A DNA stretch of 64,000 nt, taken from NCBI GenBank assembly GCA_001510575.1, contig LNGK01000012.1:264221-328220 (forward strand), written 5' to 3'. Position 1 is the stretch's first letter. The number at the start of each line of letters is the position of its first letter. The notes below the pieces were generated by a model. It did no database searches. It saw only the letters and a program-made list of their open reading frames with translations, and was not told the origin of the DNA. The stretch is from Knoxdaviesia capensis. Lineage: Eukaryota > Ascomycota > Sordariomycetes > Microascales > Gondwanamycetaceae. The translations under genes were made by a program, and so were the position numbers. Shown piece by piece: positions 34,425-47,100 of this stretch.

Positions 34425-35606
34425 ATGTCTTCTTCTCTTCCCTCGCTAGACTGGTCAACGTGAGTGACTACATCAACACACGCCGTCTTCAGATTGCAAT
34501 AACCCCGCTCCCATGATCCAGCTGTTAACTTCCGCGCTTCTAGAATCCGTGGCCTCGGAGTCTTCCTCGCGCCGATCCTGCTCCCTAAACTCCTCCGCAT
34601 GTACCGAAGCTTTAACAGCAAACACCGGTCCCGCGAACTACCCCCCATTCAGCCGGTGCCCGCGGGCGTCATCCGCGCCATCTTCCTCCTCGTGGTGACG
34701 GCCGCGCTGTTCTTCGCCCGCGCCCTCCCCGCCTTCGACCCGGAGAACATCTTCGCCGTGACCGAGTCGCGGCTGGTCACGCCGACCGATGTGATCTTCC
34801 ACCGCCTGGCGCGCCTGCGGCCCGACCTGCAGCTGACCGAGCAGGACGCCGTGCTCAAGGACCGCCTGCAGACCATGGAGTCGCGCCTGCAGTACCTGCA
34901 GCTCGGCCCCGCCGCCATGGCCGATTGCCCGTTCTGCGAGTCGCAGTGGTTGTACACCGCGTACGCCGCGCCCGCCCTCGTCGCCCCGCACATGGCCAAC
35001 CTGCTGCTGGTCGCCCTGGTCACGTCGCCGCTGATTTCCTCTCGGTACGGCGTGCGCTGGCGCACCCTCGCCACCAGCGCCGCTGTCGTGCTCGCCGCCC
35101 TCGATGTGTACCGCGTCACCTCGTACGCGTCCAGCACCAACGCGAATGCCGCTCGCCTGCAGGACCTTGACTTTTTCCACTGGCGCGCGCGCGCGCAGCG
35201 CCTGGTCGCCATCGGCCTGCTCGATATTGCGCTAGCCGTGCTCCTGTTCCTCGCGTCGACCAACCGCGCCTTTGCGCTGCCGGTGTCCCCGGTCACCCGC
35301 CTCGAGCAGGCTAACCGCGCGCTGGCGTCGCTCAAGTCCAAGATCAACTCTGTCAGCTTCGTCAGTAATGCTGTGCTGCGTAACGAGACGCTGCAGACGC
35401 GACAGCGGGAGTTCTGGACCGAGCAACAGGCCGCATTGGTGGAGGTCCTTCAGGATCCCGAGGTGGTGGAGAGCTTGAACGATGCGCTGGAGAATAAGCG
35501 GTTGGATATGCAGGAAACCAATGCGCAGGCTGATCAGTTCTCAAAAGCTATGCTGGAGCCATGGGCGATACCTGAGCATGCACCTGAGTCCAAAAAAGAC
35601 ATTTAG
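34425..35606 (+). CDS. conserved fungal multi-pass membrane protein of unknown function
   Basis: Exon 1 (34425-34459) encodes MSSSLPSLDWS, and exon 2 (34544-35606) continues after a GTGAGT...CTAG intron of 84 nt, giving 365 aa. Hydrophobic segments lie at VIRAIFLLVVTAALFFARAL, around MANLLLVALVTSPLI, at LATSAAVVLAALDVY and at LVAIGLLDIALAVLLFLAS. A CPFC pair precedes the second segment (ADCPFCESQWLY). The last roughly 100 residues are charged and helical, with a coiled-coil look. I recall related uncharacterised proteins in Aspergillus-type genomes but cannot name the family. The third-codon-position GC content is very high compared with the flanking DNA, which supports coding. Confidence 0.8.
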
Positions 35607-36407
35607 TGTTCTACCTTCACTTCTTTCAATCATGTACTAGCGTCTGTGTGCACATTATTTGTCGTTTAGTTTACGGACCCGGAGGCATAAGATATAGATA
35701 GATATTTGGCTACGAACCAGGGAAATCCACAAGCTTACACACTATGATATAATCCAGGATTCTCTGGCATCTCTCTCTATGTTGGCGATTCACGGCTGAA
35801 GCACTGAATTACATGTTCAAGTGTAGATCCATTCAACGAGGCCAACCAAGCCTCGATCTATTTCACAGCCAGCCCACTGATAGAAAAAAAAATAAACTAT
35901 CTACAGCCCATATCTTTTCCAGTCAGAATATAGCTAGAAACACACAAGACAAGCCATGATCCATGGGAATTGATCCTTCTGGAAATTTTGAGTGTTTAAA
36001 AAAGCCAGCCGGTAAGCTTCATTCCAACTGCTGATACAATGACAGAAGAAAAAAACGAGATAGAAGAATAAGATGGCATTGGGCCAAGGACCGAATGGGA
36101 AGAAGGAAGAAAAGGAATTTGAAGGGTCGTGAAAAGAAAAAAGAATCAGAAGGGAAAGAAGAAAACCCAAGACATGACGAAAGAAAGGCCAGGACAAGCC
36201 AGCCCGTATTAACTAGAGGTGAAGAGAAGAAAGAGAAAGAAGGAAGGGGCAAATTGTTACAGTGGAGGTTTGAGACACACAACCAAGCCAACCAGATGAA
36301 GAGAAGTGAAAAAACCTGGAACGAAGGAGACGAAGAGAAAAGGAAGAAGAAGAAGAAGAGGCGGATCGGAATAGAATGGCCAAGAAAGGCGAGGACAGTG
36401 GGCAAGA
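35607..36407. other. convergent 3' intergenic region
   Basis: No gene is seen. The plus strand at 36090-36370 is strongly purine-rich, giving the RUD3 3' flank a pyrimidine-rich sense strand. Confidence 0.5.
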
Positions 36408-38313
36408 TCATGGCCGGGTAATGTTTGTGCCAACACTCGACATGCTGTCCTTCCGCGACAACGGCGCCTTGGTTGACCCTTCTTCCGCACTGCGCTCCAA
36501 GAACCCGGCCCACAGCTCCGCCAGCGACTCCTTGCCGGTCGGCGCATCGGAGAAGAACTCGGTGTTGAGCGACGGGCTGCTCGGCGTACGGTGGAACGGC
36601 GACACCGGCAGCCGCAAGCTGCTCGCCGATGCACCCGGGCGCGCCAGCCCCGCCTGCTCGCGCTGCTCGTCGGTCCAGTTCAGGTACTTGGAGATGACCT
36701 GGAGGATCTGGAAGCGCTTCGGGTCCGACCGGTCCAGGCTGAGGAAGTGCAGCAGCTGGTTCGTCACCACCTGGCGGTCGACGTTGTCCTCGGGCTTCAG
36801 CTTCTTGACGAACCGCAGCGCCTTGGTCAGATGGTCGTTCAGCACAATGTTCTCGTGCCGCAGCTTGCCCAGCAGCAGGTTCTTTTCGGTGACCTCCTTT
36901 TCGAACGGCACCGTGCGCTCCAGCTCCTTCGCGAGCCCGTCCTTCGCCTTCTCGGCCTCACTGGCCCGCGCGTCCGCGTTGTGCACGAGCTGCTTCAGCG
37001 CCTGCACTTGCTCCTCGTTCGTCTCGACCAGCTCGCGCAGCTCGCGCTTGCGCGCCTCCTGCAGTTCTAGCAGCGCATTCTGTAGCCGGTCGATCGCCTT
37101 CGCTTGCGCATCGCGCTCCGACGCGACGCTCTCGTAGGCCTGGCTCTGGTTGGCGATCTGCTCTTCCAGCTCGCCGACCTTATCGGCAAAGCTGTCCTTG
37201 ATCGATCGCTCCTCCATGGCAATCACCTCCCACTCGCCCATGGCCGTGGTCGATGCTTCGAGCTCCTCGCGCAGGTGCTGGGTCAGCTTCGTCAGGTCGT
37301 CCTTCTCCTTGAGCCAGTTCTGTGCGGACAGGTTGCCGCGGCTGCGCAGACTCGTTAGTTCGCGTGACGACTCTTGCAGCTCAACTTCTAGGCTCGATAT
37401 CCGCTGCTCGGACGATTGCACGGTCCTCCGCAGGCTCTCGTTTTGTGTCTCGAGCTCCTCGACTCGCTCTTTCGCGTCTGCTAGTTCTTGTCGGTCGCGT
37501 TGTAACCGGTCGGTAAGGTTGGATTTGAAGGCCTCTAGCCGGCTGCGGAGTTGTAGGTATTTGTCTTCGGCTTCTTCGCGTTGCGCTTCCTTGTCCGCAA
37601 CCTCGGCTTTGAGCTGTTCGATCTGCTCGCTGTAGGAGGCTTCCTTCTTGGCCATGGATGCTTCTAGCCGTTCGGTGTATGATTCCTCCTTCTGCTGCAT
37701 CTCCTTTCGTAGCTCTTCCATCTGTGCGCGAAGGGTGTTTCGTTCGTCTGTCAACGCATCGAGCTTCGCTGTCATGTCGCTGGAGGCTTCGACCCCCTTG
37801 CTGCTGCCATTGGGCCCGTCACCATTCGCGGTGCCGTTCACGGCGGCAACTGGCTCGTCGGCATCGGCGTTGCTGGACTGGTCATCGTTCGTGGTTGACG
37901 GAGGTTCAGGTGTTTGGTTCGAATCGCCGTGTGGCTAGCAAATGGTGACAGAGGTTTGCCATGTTAGTTCATGGACCATCCGGATCTCAGGGGCTGGTCG
38001 CAATCGATTGCGTTGTGGTGGCCTGATGGCAGGAGTGACGACATTACCTGGACCGGAGTAGACGGCTCATCGGCACTATCTTCGACGTCGTTTCCGTTCC
38101 GCACGTGATTGACATCCAGGGTGTCTTTCGGCTTGTTCGCGTTCTTCTTCTTCTTGCCCGACTTCTTCTTCCCTACACCACATGAGAAAGCAGCACCACG
38201 TTAGATGAAGGCCACCCTTTAAAGAACATCCACCTGCCCAATTCGGAGATTCACAACGTACCAGGTGCTGGCGACGCAGCTACTATGGGGTCGGTCACGA
38301 CTGCTGAGGACAT
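36408..38313 (-). CDS. RUD3: Rud3-type golgin with coiled coil and GRAB domain
   Basis: Exons are 38313-38262, 38172-38048 and 37934-36408 on the minus strand, giving 567 aa. The N-terminus is hydrophilic with a Lys-rich patch (KKKSGKKKKN) and acidic Ser/Thr/Pro text. Residues about 110-400 form a long Glu/Arg/Leu/Gln coiled coil. It ends in the GRAB (GRIP-related Arf-binding) region at about 405-490: NLLLGKLRHENIVLNDHLTKAL, then VDRQVVTNQLLHFLSL and the DPKRFQILQVISKYLNW segment. In yeast Rud3 this region binds Arf1-GTP and places the golgin on the cis-Golgi, where it tethers vesicles. A Ser-rich tail follows (SPFHRTPSSPSLNTEFF). All splice joints keep the frame. Confidence 0.9.
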
Positions 38314-40208
38314 GATGAAAGTGGCCGTAATGTGGTGTGTGTCATTGGACACCACACATCAAGCCGGGGGAAACGGAGGCGGAGGAGCGCCGAGAGGGGG
38401 ACGGAAGCGGATTCGCGGAGGTAGTGGTGAGCAGCCGCGCTGAACAGGAAGCAGATAGGAGATCGGGGGGATAATCGGATAATTTGCGGCGAGCAATCGG
38501 CCTCGGTGCTTTCAAACGCCGGAGAGGTGGAGTTGTTGGTAGAGACTCGGCCGGCCGACGATGTTTCTTTCTTTCTTCCTTTTTTCGTTCCTATTGCTTC
38601 TTGGTAAATAACACGTTTGCCGAATTTTTGTGTGGTTCTCTGAGTTTGGATGGCGTTTGGCGGGTTTGAGAAGTGAAGGCTTGAGGCCCCAAATAAAAAC
38701 GACGTTCTGGATTCGTGGCGTTCGTTCGACACTAAGCAAACGTGACTTTGCACACGTAAGCTGCTTTCCCCTGGGAAGGAAGTTCCCTGTAAGGGCGTTT
38801 GCTTAGTGCTTGTTTCCGCTGTATATCTTGCAGCGTGCCGATTACAGGGGATGGCAACTATCACTTTAGGGGCCACTCCTCTGGAATGTCAGCTGCAGTT
38901 ACTGCCTCCACCCACTGAAACAAACATCGCATGCTTCCCGCTCTGGTGTTATGCGTGTGTGTCTTGCGCAGGGCTCCCCGCATCCACTCAAAGCTGCGTT
39001 TCTCGACCAACATTTGCAGCGTTGCCTTCGTATGCACTCACTCACGGGATCTATTTTACAGGCACGGGCAATGCGACGATGCAGGACGACGGTACAGTTC
39101 TCCCTGACTGTATGAATGAGAAATAATAGTAGGCTCTCCGTAAGTAATCCAGCACCGACAGATACGATGTTGGATGCACCACACCACTTTAGCTTCTTGG
39201 GTTGAGGGGGGATACGAGATATTTGAAGACGACACTTCTGCTTCCCGCCCATTCAATACGAGGGAACAAGAAATATTAGCATAATAGCTGCTCAGGTTTC
39301 CCTCGGCCGTGTTCTTAAGTAGATCGAAAGATTTGAAGCTCCCTTGGCCAATTCATGTGCCCAATTTTGTTTCCTGGCCAGCGTCGATCCCCTCTCAAAA
39401 TCTCCCCTATCTAATCTCCCGCATTTTGCAGTGTGACTATATGCCACCCTGATTTCACTAGTTCCCCAATGCTGATCCACCCCTCTCTATATGTGTGGCC
39501 CGCGAAAAATTTCTTCCACTTTTTTGAACTTTTACCCTTTCTTCTTCACATATTTTCCCCTTCGCCTCGACATATCCCTTTTGGGATCCAGGGATCGCAT
39601 CATACCTGTTTCGATGGGCGATTCATACATGTGGGGGCTGAAGCAGAACAAAATCTTACCCTGTCCTTTATAATCCTACAGCTGCTCGTTTTTTTCCCCC
39701 TTCGAGTGTTGTAGGTTCGCTATGGACAAACATCATACATACATCATCATCGTTGCTGGCTCTTGACTCTTCCCGGGATCTGGTTTGCTTTTTCAGTGAG
39801 CCGACCGGGTTCGTTTGTCTCGGAAGGAGACACGGGTGTGAGAGTGAAACCGCGTGCAAACCAGTACATGCATGTGCTCACGGCGTAGAGAAGAAACATG
39901 GTATTAGGAAATGCTGTATTTTTCAGTGATCATGGCTTGCTCTACGAGAGTGACGCGATGCTTCATGATGAAAGAACAGAACAGAAGAGAAGACGAAACA
40001 AAACATTTTAAGAACCTCCCAGCGAAAGCATTGAACATAGAATAGCAAACGAGTACAAACGAAAATAAACATGCGCCAGCAGAGAAGACGGTAAAAGGAA
40101 ACCTATGAGCAGCAACAGAAACAAGGCCGAACGAAGAAGAAAAGAATACAGAAATGCTCGCAAATCGCACTCGAACAGGTACCGAGTGTATCACAGGACT
40201 TCTTCCGC
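38314..40208. other. RUD3 promoter and NOP15 3' flank
   Basis: No gene is supported in 1.9 kb. A 13-bp inverted repeat (CACTAAGCAAACG at 38730-38742 and its complement at 38796-38808) lies about 420 bp upstream of the RUD3 ATG. Confidence 0.5.
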
Positions 40209-42097
40209 TTATGCCTTTGTCTTCTTAGTCTTGGTCGTCCGAGTGGTCGTAGCCTTCTTGGCCTTGGTCTTCTTCTCGGCCGTCTTCTCAGCAGTCTTCT
40301 CGACGACGGTAGTCGTAGTCTGCTCCACCACGGCAACAGGCACCTCAACCTCTTTCACGGGCTCCTTGGTCTCAACCGGCTCAGCGGCCTCGACGGCCGG
40401 AGGAGCCTCGATGGCCTTGACCGGCTCCTCCTTCTCAACAGCAGCGGCAGCACCATCCTCGATAGCGGCCGGCTTGGGAGCAGGCGCATCCTTCAGCGAA
40501 GGGGCGGCAAACTCGTAGCCCAGCTGCTTAAGCCGGTTTGCGAGCTTCAGCCGCCGGTTCTTCTCGCCCGAGATCTTCTTCGCCCACGCCGACTCCGAAA
40601 GCGGGCGCTCCAGCTTCTTGCCGAGGATCTTGGAGTGCGGGATCTTCTTGAAGCGGCGGTTCGCGCCCTGCCACATCTCGCCGTGCACCTGCTCCGGCGC
40701 CAGCACGCTGCACTTAAGCAGGTGGCCAAACAGCAGGTAGTTGTTCATGGTCTTAGCCACAATCTCCGCCGTGCTCGCCTCGGCGAACTCGATGAACGCG
40801 TAGTGCTTGCTCGCCCCCGTCGTCTTGTTGCGCGACAGCCGCAGGTTGAGGATCGGCCCAAACTGAGAGAAGTACTGCTGCATCTCGTTCTCGTAGAAGC
40901 CGTGGGGTATCCGTCCAATGTACACCACTCCCGGCTGCTCCTTCGTCGTCACGCCCGCCGCGTTCTTGCCCTTCTTCGCGCCGCCCGGGATCTTGCCCAC
41001 GCTCTGGCCGGCGGTGAACTTAGCCACCTTGTTCGAGACGGGGATCTCCTCGCCGGGGTCGAGGCCGTCGGCGAGAGCCTGCAAAGCGGGATCGATCTCG
41101 TCGTCCGAATCGCTGCTCTCTTCGGGTGTCGGGGCCGACGGCTCCGGCTCGACAATGGTGACAGACTTCTTGCCGGAAGACTTGGGCGCCGCCTCCTCGG
41201 TCGTCGACTGCTTCACCGGGGTATCAATCTTCTCGGCCGCCGCGGCCTCCTTCTTAGCAGCCTTCTTGGCGCTCTTCTTGGGGGTAGGCTCGGGCTTCTT
41301 GACTTCAGCCTCCTCAACCACCTTCTTCGCAGACTCGGGCTTTTTGATGTCCTTCGGGGTATCCTTCTTCGAAGATTCCTTGGGAGTGGCAGCCTTAGGA
41401 GTAGCGGCCTTGGGAGTCTCCTTGGGGGTAGCAGCCTTCTTCGGCGTGTCCTTCTTGGGGGTGTGCTTCTTGGGAGTCGCCTGCACGGGTTCAGCCACGG
41501 GGGCTTCGACAACCTCTTCGGTAGCCGCGGTGGCCTTCTTCTTGGAAGCAGCCTTTTTCGGGGTCTTCTTCACTGTCTCCTTGACGGGCTCGACCGGGTC
41601 CAGAGGCTCGCTGTCCTTAGGAGCGGCAGCAGCCTTCTTCGACTCCTTCTTGGCCTTCTTGGTCGTCGGCTCGGGCACGGCATCTTCGGGGGTCTCCTTG
41701 GCCGCCTTTCTCTTCGAAGGCTCCTTCTTGCTGGTCTCCTTCTTAGTAGTCTCCTTGGCGGGCTTTTCGGGTTTCGCGGCCGCAACGGGCTCCTCGGCAG
41801 GCTCTTCGTCGACCGCCTTGGTCTTCTTGCGGCGAGGCTGGGTGGTATCGTCGGAAGCGGCTACACAGAACAGACAATCATGGTCAGACTCAAACCCAGT
41901 CCAAGATGAATATACCACCCGTTGTTTATTTACCTTTGCGTTTAGGGGTTGGGACAACGGTCTTAGCAGATTCGGCCTCCGCCTTCTTCGCAGCCGCTTC
42001 CTCTGTAGCAATTGTCAGCTATGATCTTGAAAAATCTGGGATTTTTGGTGCACAATTAGGACGAACCTCGAACTTTTCTTCTCAATACCGGAGCCAT
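40209..42097 (-). CDS. NOP15: Nop15-type RRM nucleolar protein with long Lys-rich N-terminus
   Basis: Exons are 42097-42067, 42002-41934 and 41860-40209 on the minus strand, giving 583 aa. A single RRM at about residues 345-425 reads VVYIGRIPHGFYENEMQQYFSQFG with the RNP1 sequence SKHYAFIEF, the pattern of Nop15/NIFK. These proteins bind pre-rRNA near ITS2 and are needed for 60S subunit maturation. After the RRM come HGEMWQGANRRFKKIPH and a Lys-rich helix, also conserved in the family. The first roughly 330 residues are a low-complexity Lys/Ala/Pro/Glu tract with many KETPK-, KKDTPK- and TPKKAA-like repeats, similar in texture to histone H1 tails; a Val/Thr/Lys-rich tail ends the protein. Yeast Nop15 lacks such an extension. 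Confidence 0.88.
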
Positions 42098-42813
42098 TGT
42101 AAACACTTGACTGAATTAAATTGCACAATGGGTATCGATGCGGAAGTTGGTGTGAATGTTGGTGGGTTGGAAGTTGGTAGGTCAGTTCTTGTGCTTTTTT
42201 TTCACTTGGTTCATTTTTTTTTTTTTCAAAATTTCTTTTCTGCCATTGGCGGTGAAAGCACGCGCCCCACTAACGAAAGGTACCTCACCGCTAGACGTTG
42301 GTGGTAGGTACAAACTCTCTTATCGGCCGTCGTTGTTCTTATCGCTGTGTTTTTTGTCCTTGGTCACATTTCATTCCGATTCGCACGAGCTGCATTTCGC
42401 TTCGTTCAAGGCGGTTTCTTTAGAATTTTCTAATACATTTCATATAGTAGTCTCTCTTGTATCCTGTATAGAGTATCTATTTATCGGGTCGGTTTATTAG
42501 CAAACTGTCTCGTTGAGAAATACCTGGTATTGGGATTTGTAGCCGTGGTTTGAGGATGGATGCAGACTGGGCACTCGTAAAATTTAGAATCTGGCGGTGT
42601 TGGCATACAACTTCAACTTCTCCAATAACAACAAGGCCTTTCCGGACTTCAAGAAACTTGACGCGTGCACACACACCGAGAAACAAAGAAACACCACTGA
42701 TCATTCGGCTTCATCTTCATTGCCTCTGAACATCACGCCGTGTTCCTGACGTCTCATTCTTCATTGATTGCAAATACCCACCGCCTAACCCTAACCCTCA
42801 ACTGTTACCAGCC
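42098..42813. promoter_or_regulatory. divergent promoter NOP15 / SMN with a telobox
   Basis: This 716-bp spacer separates the two start codons. A CTAACCCTAACCCT telobox-like repeat lies at 42785-42798, only 16 bp before the SMN ATG. Poly-T runs occur at 42219-42230. Confidence 0.6.
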
Positions 42814-44162
42814 ATGGAGGGAGCCGCCTCCGTCAATCTGAGCCATGATGAGATTTGGGACGACTCGATGCTCATAAACTCGTGGAATGACGCGCTCGCC
42901 GAATACAAGGTGAATGCTAGCAATCAGCTTGAAGATCCGCACATGTTAATTCAATGACCCCTTACAACTAACCGGCCGTATTTCCGAACATGACAGAAGT
43001 ATCATAGCATCCATGCGTCGGGAATGACGCTGGAAGAATGGGAGGCTGCTGAGGCTGAGAGGAGAGAAACGTAAGTTAGGCCGGCCCAGACCCCCCAAGG
43101 CGAAACAACGAGAGAGATAACAATCTCTTGATAGTGTCAGCCCAGAAGACTTCGCAGGCCTTTTGCGGAGACCAGAAACCACACACTTGCCTGCCATATC
43201 TTCGACTTTGAGACTGATTTGACATTTGACGATGATCGACACAGTGCATTGGGCGAGGACCGGAAGGAGCCTCAAGATGAGCTGAAGCCGGTTCAGGAAC
43301 TGCATAAGGGTGAGGAGGCCCGCAACGGGAACGACCAGTCTAGAGATACCGGAGCACCTGTAAGTCCGCACCCCCCCAATTTTCATTATCTACAACACGT
43401 GTATTCTGCCTCCATCCAAGCAAGCATGGGAGAACACCCACACATAGAGAGATCACCAGCCAACGAGAGAGCACGTCCGCCGATGACGAGGGATTGTGTG
43501 TGTGGCATCAGCAATCATTGATACGAGGGAACGACGGGAATCAGAACACAGGGTGCTTCATGGAGGTGGCAGCGTTTCTCACCCCGTCGCCGGATTGGTT
43601 TCTGGTCTGGCTTCCGTCCCTTGTACACCTGCATACACAGATGAAGGGGAAGAGACATGTGTGCGCTTCGTTGGCACGACAAAGAGAGAACAAGATCGCT
43701 GTAGATCACGAAAAGCTTGGCGTGGCGGTGGTTTCTGCGGCTGGCGATCAACGGGCACTTTGTGGACTGGAAGAAGCTGACTCCGAGATGGGCGGGGGGA
43801 CTGAACAAGGGGAGCGGCCATACTGCCGGTTTCCAACAGGTTGCTCAAGAACACACTCAGCCGGCGGGGGCTAAGCGGAATATATCAGGCCGCGGGACGA
43901 CGACCAGCTCGATGGCTGCCCCGTTTGCACCGCAGAGCTTATTAGGTTCAGGTAAGCTAATACCCGAGATATATTTGCGCAACCGAGTGCCTTCAGGGCT
44001 AACTAAGACCTCGTCTCGCCTTTCTCCTGCCGCTTTACAGTTCAAGACGAGGGACTGAAGAGACTTTTGATGTCTTGGTACTACGCAGGGTATTACACGG
44101 GATTCTACGAAGGCCAGCAACAACAGCAGGAGCAGCACCAACGGGAGGAGGAAGAACAATAG
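42814..44162 (+). CDS. SMN1: survival motor neuron (SMN) homologue
   Basis: Five exons are proposed: 42814-42909, 42997-43070, about 43146-43359, 43840-43951 and 44041-44162, giving about 205 aa. The N-terminus carries the Gemin2-binding pattern: SHDEIWDDSMLINSWNDALAEYKKYHSIHA. The C-terminus carries the YG box (LMSWYYAGYYTGFYEGQQ), which drives SMN oligomerisation. The middle is acidic and Gln/Glu-rich, with a short Ala/Pro-rich part (SSMAAPFAPQSLLGSG). No Tudor domain is visible, as in fission yeast Smn1. SMN assembles Sm cores on spliceosomal snRNAs. The ends are secure. The acceptor of exon 3 has several in-frame choices (43146 or 43158), and the 480-nt third intron is long for this genome, so an extra exon may hide there. 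Confidence 0.82.
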
Positions 44163-47100
44163 ACCCGAGAGACTGAACACGTAATCGGGAAGGCTTGAGC
44201 GGAATATTGTTAAGCACTGAATTTCGGAGAGAAGATGAAACGAACGGCGGTATCGAAGTTCGTGGGGTGTGTTGGGAAGATGGGCAAAGTGTTGTATGTA
44301 CACTCTGGCTGGCCATCGCAAATCACCGGTACTTAGGTGATGAACAAAACATGAGGGAAAGGGAAAGGCGTGCGCCGAAGCAATAGGCCGGTTTCCACCG
44401 GAAATACGGATAGTTTGAGATCTGCAATCTGAAACAAGCACACCATTAAGGTTTTTCTTCTCTTGGGCACAGCAAAAGCCACTTAAGAACCTTGGAAAAG
44501 TGAGGGACAAGAAAAAAGAAAAAGTGTTTGGAAACATCCCATAGGAGTTCTCCTTTCTCCTCAGAACAGACCCTTCGGATTCAAAGCTAAGGGGTTGATC
44601 ATACTCTGGACTTCGACGGGGGTGTTAATGAACAAATGAAAGAAATTCTCTTCCTTTGTGTGACTATCGGAGGTAGTGTAGGGGGAACCGACAGCGTTTG
44701 AGCTGATGTATGTGTGACGGGGGATGGCCCAGACACACAGTTGGACGTACTCCTGTGCATATTCTACGACGACGTATGTGGCTTGATGGGTATATGGCGG
44801 ATAGATTGCACAAACGATGCCATTAACTTTCTAGCCGGTGATCTACAGTACGTGGTAAACATCGTCCAAGCTGTACCCGTGAGGGTTGGTCGATGGTACT
44901 ATGTGTGTAAGTCTACTGTAGACATACGTACTGTATCTAAGCACGATGCATGTGAGAGATGCTCTGAGAGCTGCTCCAAGACCAAGTCAGTACTTTCGCA
45001 AACACGGCGTCTGTGACCAGCATCCCGCTCTCCTGAGTACCGGAGTATGGATCCTTACTGGTGGTGCAGTATATATGGGGGGCATACATCCAGTATACAG
45101 AGTGCCATATACTGCACTGTACATAGGAACTCCCATTAGATGGTTCCGGAGCCACAAGCAGAACGTCCAGACACATTATGTGTATAGAGTAAAGTTACTT
45201 GGGCCATAAAAGCCTCTCAGCTGAATCTTCAATCTCGAGCAGTAGCACTCAGGAGGGAGCCAACCAGACCACAAGCCATGCGCTGTAACACCAAACAAAC
45301 GCTGTTGGTCTGGGAAAGTCTAGCCTGGGCTGGAAGCCTGGAACTGAAGATTGGATTTAGGGTTTATATCCCAGCCCCAAGGAGAAGAACCATTTCCCAT
45401 CCAGACCATCTGAAACAAATTGGCACTACTACGTGTGTGCCTGTGTGGTACTGGTTGAGACGACGGTCTGTGGCTGATGGCAGTGCTGATACATCGGATG
45501 CCCAGTTTGCCTATGCCCAGAGGGCCAGAGCCCAGACGCCGAGTCTGGCTGCAGGCATAGAGCTTGTTAGCTATGTAACTCAGAATATCGTGAGGGAAGT
45601 GGACCGTCCCAGAACATCTGGTTGTATCGTGACGAGTTTACTCTGTGGACAATATGGACAGACTGGGGAGAGCTTCAAAGGTTGGTGGAACATACTCTAC
45701 TGTATGTACAGTAAGTTGCTTCCCTGGTTCCCCCGACCAGGCGAGCTCCGGTCTCCTCTCCGTCCGTCCACACTGAGCTGTCTTCAGGTCGAAGGATGAC
45801 AATTTCGACATGGAAATCTCTCTTATGCTCACCGCCCATCGGGAGAAAAAAGCCTAGAGCAGCGCGGAGCCCCTCCTCGCCCATACACGAACTCTTGCGG
45901 CAGCCAAAGGTCCCCAGGACACACACAACTCAACTTGGCTTGTGAATGACGAACAAGTGAAATTAGACACAGCTAATGTCCATGAAATTGACAATTCAGG
46001 CGAACAACCTGGAAGATGCTTGGCTATAACGGTTATCTGATATTAGAAGAAGAACCCTGCGCTCGTCCAAGGGTCCGTGGCCCTGGAGGGTCCGGTGACG
46101 GAAATTGAAGAGGGTTCACACACTCGTCCACTGGGGCCCAAAGAAAATAGAGGAGCACAAAAGAAGAGGAAGACGGGACGACTTTGTTTTGGGATGCAAT
46201 CGGCACTCTATCGCCACATGCTTGGTTGGCAGCTCCTTTCATCACGCACTTGAAGCATCGTGTAAGTAAGTGCGGCGCAAGGCTTGGGGTGTTACAGGCT
46301 TATACGGCTGGGAAAGGAAGTGAAGAAAGTGTGTGGGCACTAGCACAGCTGTTTTGTTCCTGTGGCTTGGCTAAGCATTTTTCGGCATTAACCTAAAACT
46401 GTACCCGCACGCTATATCCGTACTTTAAATTTCTGGTTTACATGCACAGTTTAGGGGGGCAACATGCCGGCGAAATGACAGAGGGCCAGCCCACTGTTAC
46501 GAACCGCACTAATACGTGGAAGCCATCATCAAATGTGTTTAGGGGGATAAGGAGGACAATTGAGCTTGAAAACTAAACAACGGACAGTTCCTTGGAAATT
46601 TGCGAGAACCCAATTAAAACCGGGGGGAAGGGGGACGGGGTTTTGGAGCGGCATCCGGGGTTACTTCGACAAAAGTCAGGAGCGCAAAAATAGGGGACAA
46701 ACTTGTTTCAGGATTTTGTTCGTCATGTTTGAGATTTTCTTTTGTGGAAGGAGCGAACGGACCGTGAAGAATTTTCTGTTCTTCCCTCTCTCACATTTGT
46801 TTGCTCAGAGATGAGATGGCATATGCACCACGCTTTTTTGTTGCCTGCCAGAGCATTGTGACCCTGCTGATGAGATTCCGATGTATCCCTTTGCACCCGT
46901 CGAAAGCATCGGGGTCTGGCGTCTGGCCAGCACTTATACCGGCTGTGTTGAGCCTGGCCGGAGGATGCTCTTGTGATGGTGTAAGTGAGTTTATGAGTGA
47001 ACACTCCGTAAAGCACCGGAAGCATGGGAGCTGGATACATGAAATCTTAGCCTGCGGCTTCCTGCCTTCACTGCCACACTCTAATAACTGGATACAGCAG

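Noticed and set aside
45278..45799. 173-codon frame with an ATG
   Set aside because: No family likeness, no codon bias and no splice context; probably chance.
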